Assembly (NCBI GenBank): GCA_001783255.1
Contig: MFRB01000126.1
Coordinates: 1 to 5,350, forward strand
Direction of reading: 5' to 3'
DNA length: 5,350 nucleotides
Origin: Candidatus Magasanikbacteria bacterium RIFOXYD12_FULL_33_17
GTDB lineage: Bacteria > Patescibacteriota > Patescibacteriia > Magasanikbacterales > UBA922
Shown here: positions 4,022 through 5,350 of the stretch, in pieces
Layout: each line of letters starts with the position of its first letter
How positions within the stretch are numbered: the first letter of the stretch is position 1
The notes under the pieces: generated by a model
Seen by the model: the letters and a program-made list of their open reading frames with translations, nothing else
The model's database searches: none
What the model was told of the DNA's origin: nothing
Program-made: the position numbers and the translations under genes

Positions 4022-4107
4022 CAAATTCGTTATAATTCGTTTAATTAGTTAGATTCGCGTTCTATCTGCCAAAATAGAACACGGATTAAACGAATCTAAC
4101 GAATTTG
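4022..4107. repeat. 86-bp imperfect palindromic element in the peroxiredoxin gene leader
   Basis: An 11-bp arm (CAAATTCGTTA, 4022-4032, with 4097-4107), a small 2/1-nt internal loop and a second 11-bp arm (ATTCGTTTAAT, 4035-4045, with 4085-4095) enclose an inner hairpin. The inner hairpin is GTTCTAT/ATAGAAC (4059-4065 with 4074-4080) with an 8-nt loop, extended by three more pairs across a C-A mismatch. Nine nucleotides (4046-4054) bulge from the left side. The left arm carries three ATTCG repeats and the right arm two CGAAT repeats. TTAATTAGTT (4041-4050) is also complementary to 4108-4117, which allows a competing fold. It has no reading frame and resembles a REP- or MITE-like unit. Confidence 0.7.
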
Positions 4108-4144
4108 AACTAATTAACTAATAAACCAATTAACCTATAAACAT

Positions 4145-4594
4145 ATGTCCAAAGCTCCAGCTTTCAACTTACCTGATCAAGAAGGTAAAAAACACAAACT
4201 CTCAGACTACGCCGGTAAACTAGTACTTCTCTACTTTTACCCAAAAGATATGACACCTGGCTGTACTATCGAAGCCAAATGCTTCCGTGATAGAAACAAT
4301 GAACTAAAAAAATATGATGTTCAAGTTCTTGGTGTTAGTGTAGACTCTGTCGAATCTCACAAAAAATTTGAGAACAAACATGGTCTAAACTTTCCCCTAC
4401 TTTCTGATGAAAAAAAAGAAGTAGTTGAAAAATATGGTGTTTGGAAAGAAAAATCTATGTTTGGTAAAAAATATATGGGAATACAACGTGATTCATTCCT
4501 CATTGGCAAAGATGGAAAAATTATTAAACATTATGAAAAAGTAAATCCAGCTAAACATGTGGACGAAGTGATTAAAGACTTAAAGGTTCTATAA
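4145..4594 (+). CDS. bcp: BCP/PrxQ-type thioredoxin-dependent peroxiredoxin
   Basis: This 149-aa cytoplasmic protein reduces hydrogen peroxide and organic hydroperoxides with a reactive cysteine, typically recharged by thioredoxin. Family length is about 150-156 aa, so it is complete; the N-terminus is slightly short (MSKAPAFNLPDQEG). The active-site segment YFYPKDMTPGCTIEAKCFRD (30-49) contains the peroxidatic Cys40 with Thr37 and Pro38 of the TPxC motif, and Arg115 in GIQRDSFLIG is the conserved active-site arginine. In most two-Cys BCP proteins the resolving cysteine is five residues after the peroxidatic one (CTxEAC). Here that position is Lys45 and a cysteine follows at Cys46. Whether Cys46 can act as resolving residue is uncertain. 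It has its own extended -10 promoter, a structured leader, no Shine-Dalgarno sequence and a strong hairpin terminator. It is divergent from fpg, which fits an oxidative-stress role. Confidence 0.95.
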   Translation: MSKAPAFNLPDQEGKKHKLSDYAGKLVLLYFYPKDMTPGCTIEAKCFRDRNNELKKYDVQVLGVSVDSVESHKKFENKHGLNFPLLSDEKKEVVEKYGVWKEKSMFGKKYMGIQRDSFLIGKDGKIIKHYEKVNPAKHVDEVIKDLKVL

Positions 4595-4609
4595 ATAATA
4601 TTTAGCAAC

Positions 4610-4643
4610 AAAAAACAGTTTTAATTTATTAAAACTGTTTTTT
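4610..4643 (+). terminator. Intrinsic terminator of the peroxiredoxin gene
   Basis: A perfect 15-bp stem (4610-4624 with 4629-4643) with a TTTA loop ends in six T on the plus strand, 15 nt after the stop codon. The A-rich 5' arm gives the same U-rich ending on the minus strand, so it could also stop transcripts from the MATE gene. Confidence 0.85.
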
Positions 4644-4665
4644 AATTTTAAATTTTTAATTTAGT

Positions 4666-4699
4666 AATTTTCAAACAATTTTTAAATTGTTTGAAAATT
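4666..4699. terminator. Perfect AT-rich palindrome downstream of the MATE gene
   Basis: AATTTTCAAACAATTT (4666-4681) is exactly complementary to 4684-4699, leaving two central bases, so a hairpin would open to a loop of four to six. It starts 22 nt after the MATE stop codon in the transcription direction. It is the likely terminator on the minus strand and a back-up on the plus strand. Only two T close each arm. Confidence 0.55.
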
Positions 4700-4721
4700 G
4701 AAAAATGAAAATTTGTAAATT

Positions 4722-5350
4722 CTAAGCAAGGTTTTTCTCAATCAAAGCCATTTCTCTCTTATACAATACCCAAGAAACAACAAAAGCCAAAAAGTCAGCC
4801 ACAGGGAAAGCATACCAAACACCATTTAAATCAAAAAATATAGGTAAAATAATTACCAAAGGAATCAAAAAAATAATTTGGCGCAATGATGAAATTACAA
4901 AAGAAATCCAAGCTCTACCCATAGATTGATACATACCAGAACTGACTACTTGCAAACCTAAAGTAATCAAAAATATGATAATAATACGTGTAGCATGAGA
5001 ACCCATTCTTATCAATTCTAGATCTGTACTAAATATCTTCATAAAAATTTCAGCAAAAATAAACAAAACTACAAAAGAAACAAATGACATAATAGTAGTA
5101 ATTTTCACAGTCAATTTTATGACATCAATAACTCTCTGTGAATTTTTTGCACCATAATTGAAACCTACAATCGGTTGCATACCTTGAATTATGCCAAACA
5201 TAGGCATAAAAACAAAAGATAATAATCTGTTTACGACACCAAATGTAGCAATAGCCACATCACCACCATGTATAGCCAAAGTATGATTGATGACCACACT
5301 CATCGCACTACCAGCTGCCATACGTACAAAAGCTGAAATTCCCAAAGCTA
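4722..5350 (-). CDS. MATE-family efflux transporter, C-terminal part (5' end outside window)
   Basis: About 208 residues of the C-terminal half of a multidrug and toxin extrusion (MATE) protein are present; the complete family length is near 450. These inner-membrane antiporters use a Na+ or H+ gradient to export cationic compounds. The frame stays open to the window edge. A TTG codon at 5343-5345 is not a credible start, because the sequence there (SLGISAFVRMAAGSAMSVV) is the internal segment that opens the second half of MATE proteins. The motif GIIQGMQPIVGFNYGAKN is typical of the MepA-like branch. About five to six hydrophobic membrane segments follow, for example ITTIMSFVSFVVLFIFAEIF, RIIIIFLITLGLQVVSSGMY and QIIFLIPLVIILPIFF. 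The protein ends in a short basic/acidic tail (YKREMALIEKNLA). It is convergent with the peroxiredoxin gene. Substrate and coupling ion cannot be told from this part. Confidence 0.92.
   Translation of the reverse strand, partial: ALGISAFVRMAAGSAMSVVINHTLAIHGGDVAIATFGVVNRLLSFVFMPMFGIIQGMQPIVGFNYGAKNSQRVIDVIKLTVKITTIMSFVSFVVLFIFAEIFMKIFSTDLELIRMGSHATRIIIIFLITLGLQVVSSGMYQSMGRAWISFVISSLRQIIFLIPLVIILPIFFDLNGVWYAFPVADFLAFVVSWVLYKREMALIEKNLA

Larger units (their letters stand above)
3843..4144. other. 302-bp divergent regulatory spacer between fpg and the peroxiredoxin gene
   Basis: No coding sequence or RNA gene is recognised here. From left to right it holds a GC-rich hairpin in the fpg leader (3854-3884), about 70 bp of plain AT-rich DNA, two overlapping divergent promoters sharing TTGCAA (3953-4003), a long imperfect palindrome (4022-4107), and a tract rich in AATTAACTAAT-like sequence before the ATG at 4145. 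Confidence 0.6.

Noticed and set aside
4031..4036. TATAAT inside the 86-bp palindrome as a promoter
   Set aside because: No -35-like hexamer lies 16-18 bp upstream and there is no TGn extension; the promoter at 3976-4003 is much better.
5343..5345. TTG as the start codon of the MATE gene
   Set aside because: It is internal to a conserved MATE segment and the frame stays open to the window edge; the gene simply begins outside the window.

Overview
The window is AT-rich bacterial DNA holding two tRNA genes and five protein genes: typA, a small HAD-like gene, fpg/mutM, a BCP-type peroxiredoxin gene and the 3' part of a MATE transporter gene. The standard genetic code fits throughout. Neither tRNA encodes its CCA end. 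None of the four visible gene starts has a recognisable Shine-Dalgarno sequence; each start is preceded by A/T-rich DNA. Compact genes, SD-less starts and the style of the proteins suggest a Candidate Phyla Radiation (Patescibacteria) genome. This is an inference of moderate to low confidence, since no phylogenetic marker was compared.

Layout. (1) Positions 1-40 hold a strong minus-strand promoter firing out of the window. (2) Positions 80-374 hold tRNA-Thr(GGT) and tRNA-Val(TAC), both on the minus strand, behind a perfect TTGACA/17 bp/TATAAT promoter. The spacer between them contains a 94-bp palindromic element bordered by 13-bp exact direct repeats, one of which is the 5' end of tRNA-Thr. 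(3) Positions 477-2267 hold typA (minus), with its own extended -10 promoter and a leader carrying a terminator-like hairpin. (4) The HAD-like gene (2490-2873, plus) diverges from typA and converges on fpg (2982-3842, minus). (5) fpg and the peroxiredoxin gene (4145-4594, plus) diverge from a 302-bp spacer. One palindromic TTGCAA there could serve as the -35 box for both directions, and each predicted leader contains a hairpin. (6) The peroxiredoxin gene converges on the MATE gene (4722 to beyond 5350, minus); two perfect hairpins separate them.

Every gene seems to have its own promoter, so this is a set of single-gene units rather than an operon. Their roles are housekeeping and stress-related: a ribosome-associated GTPase, repair of oxidised bases, peroxide removal and multidrug/cation export. 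The fpg and peroxiredoxin pair is a plausible oxidative-stress pairing from a shared divergent promoter region, but no regulator site was identified.

I see no clear new defence or catalytic system. The most unusual content is in the spacers, several of which carry a different palindromic element. The best is the small inserted element at 153-246, which looks like a MITE or a structured-RNA repeat that landed at a tRNA 5' end and duplicated 13 bp of target.
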